From: Oscillospiraceae bacterium
GTDB taxonomy: Bacteria; Bacillota; Clostridia; Oscillospirales; Ruminococcaceae
Assembly: GCA_017828835.1 (NCBI GenBank)
Contig: JAGAEK010000116.1
Span: 1 to 6,198, forward strand
Reading direction: 5' to 3'
Length of the DNA stretch: 6,198 bases
Position 1 is the first letter of the stretch, and each line of letters begins with the position of its first letter. A program made the translations under genes and the position numbers. Positions 6,015 to 6,198 of this stretch are shown here, in pieces. Below the pieces are notes generated by a model. The model saw only the letters and a list, made by a program, of their open reading frames with translations. It made no database searches and was not told where the DNA came from.

Positions 6015-6020
6015 CCTCCT
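6015..6020 (-). promoter_or_regulatory. Strong ribosome binding site of the cysteine-rich protein gene
   Basis: A perfect AGGAGG on the minus strand, six bases upstream of the ATG at 6006-6008. It supports this frame as a translated gene and fixes the start. I could not identify a convincing promoter for it in the AT-rich stretch to the right, 6021-6120. Confidence 0.8.
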
Positions 6021-6116
6021 ATATTTTTTTATTAAAGCTATGACACTTCAATAGTATTTTATGAAAAATCTTATTTTTTGTGCAGATTTTTTGAATTTTC
6101 AATAATTTTTAGCAAT

Positions 6117-6158
6117 AAAAATACCGAGAACGGTTTTTGCCGTTCCCGGTATCTTTTT
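6117..6158 (-). terminator. Hairpin terminator, T-runs on both strands
   Basis: Positions 6121-6133 pair with 6140-6152 (13 positions, one A-C mismatch at 6127/6146) around a six-base loop. On the minus strand the stem is followed by five Ts (complement of 6117-6121); on the plus strand by C and five Ts at 6154-6158. It lies 16 bases past a minus-strand stop codon at 6168-6170, so it most likely ends the gene entering from the right, and it insulates the cysteine-rich protein gene from that transcript. It could act in both directions. Confidence 0.8.
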
Positions 6159-6167
6159 ATGCCGTTA

Positions 6168-6198
6168 TTATTTCTGTTCTTTGAGTAAATCTCTGATC
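6168..6198 (-). CDS. Probable C-terminal tip of a gene running off the window
   Basis: One minus-strand frame ends with IRDLLKEQK followed by TAA at 6168-6170. The charged helical tail is typical of a protein C-terminus, and a good terminator follows 16 bases later. Only nine residues are visible, so the gene cannot be identified. Another minus frame is also open here and runs to a TAA at about 6156-6158, so the frame choice rests on the look of the residues and the terminator spacing. Confidence 0.4.
   Translation of the reverse strand, partial: IRDLLKEQK

Noticed and set aside
6009..6116. AT-rich stretch as a possible promoter, small RNA or origin
   Set aside because: No -35/-10 pair with acceptable spacing, no repeats and no stable fold stood out. 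It probably holds the promoter of the minus-strand gene but I cannot place it.
1..6198. CRISPR, defence, phage or mobile element content
   Set aside because: No direct-repeat array, transposase, integrase, nuclease, toxin-antitoxin or terminal inverted repeats were seen; apart from the left-end join the genes are housekeeping or single uncharacterised proteins.

Overview
The window looks like part of a genome from an anaerobic Clostridia-type Firmicute, possibly an uncultured gut lineage. The evidence is the pgk-tpiA-gpmI order, strong AGGAGG-type ribosome binding sites, an NrdR typical of Firmicutes, and a small cysteine-rich protein whose motifs I recall from uncharacterised Oscillospiraceae-type proteins. 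Lineage is an inference; there is no rRNA or tRNA here to fix it. Most of the window has moderate GC. The first roughly 200 bases are clearly different: the first 120 bases are about 74% GC by hand count.

Layout, left to right. Bases 1 to about 200 carry a GC-rich open frame on the minus strand, resembling a piece of an M28-type peptidase. It runs head-on into the C-terminal third of phosphoglycerate kinase on the plus strand, and the change of strand, composition and protein within about 40 bases looks like an artificial or rearranged join. From about 198 to 2946 a glycolytic block reads rightward: 3' part of pgk, a strong hairpin with a T-run, tpiA, then gpmI (GTG start), closed by a clear intrinsic terminator at 2968-2999. 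These genes encode the steps from 1,3-bisphosphoglycerate to 3-phosphoglycerate, triose phosphate interconversion, and 3- to 2-phosphoglycerate.

A second rightward unit begins with a probable promoter at 3030-3058. It contains a class I SAM-dependent methyltransferase of the Methyltransf_32 type (3089-4246), a xylose-isomerase-like TIM-barrel protein (4284-5063), and nrdR (5060-5524), which overlaps its upstream neighbour by ATGA. NrdR is the ribonucleotide reductase repressor; the roles of the other two are unknown, and their co-transcription with nrdR does not by itself show a shared function.

On the minus strand, converging on nrdR, is a 169-residue cysteine-rich hypothetical protein (5499-6008) that appears to lack the C-terminal half of its family. 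Right of it is about 110 bases of AT-rich DNA, a good hairpin terminator (6121-6152), and what is probably the last nine codons of another minus-strand gene at the window edge.

I see no CRISPR array, transposase, integrase, phage gene, toxin-antitoxin pair, rRNA or tRNA. The window is mostly core metabolism. The items most worth a second look are the left-end junction, the truncated cysteine-rich protein, and the uncharacterised methyltransferase and TIM-barrel pair attached to nrdR.
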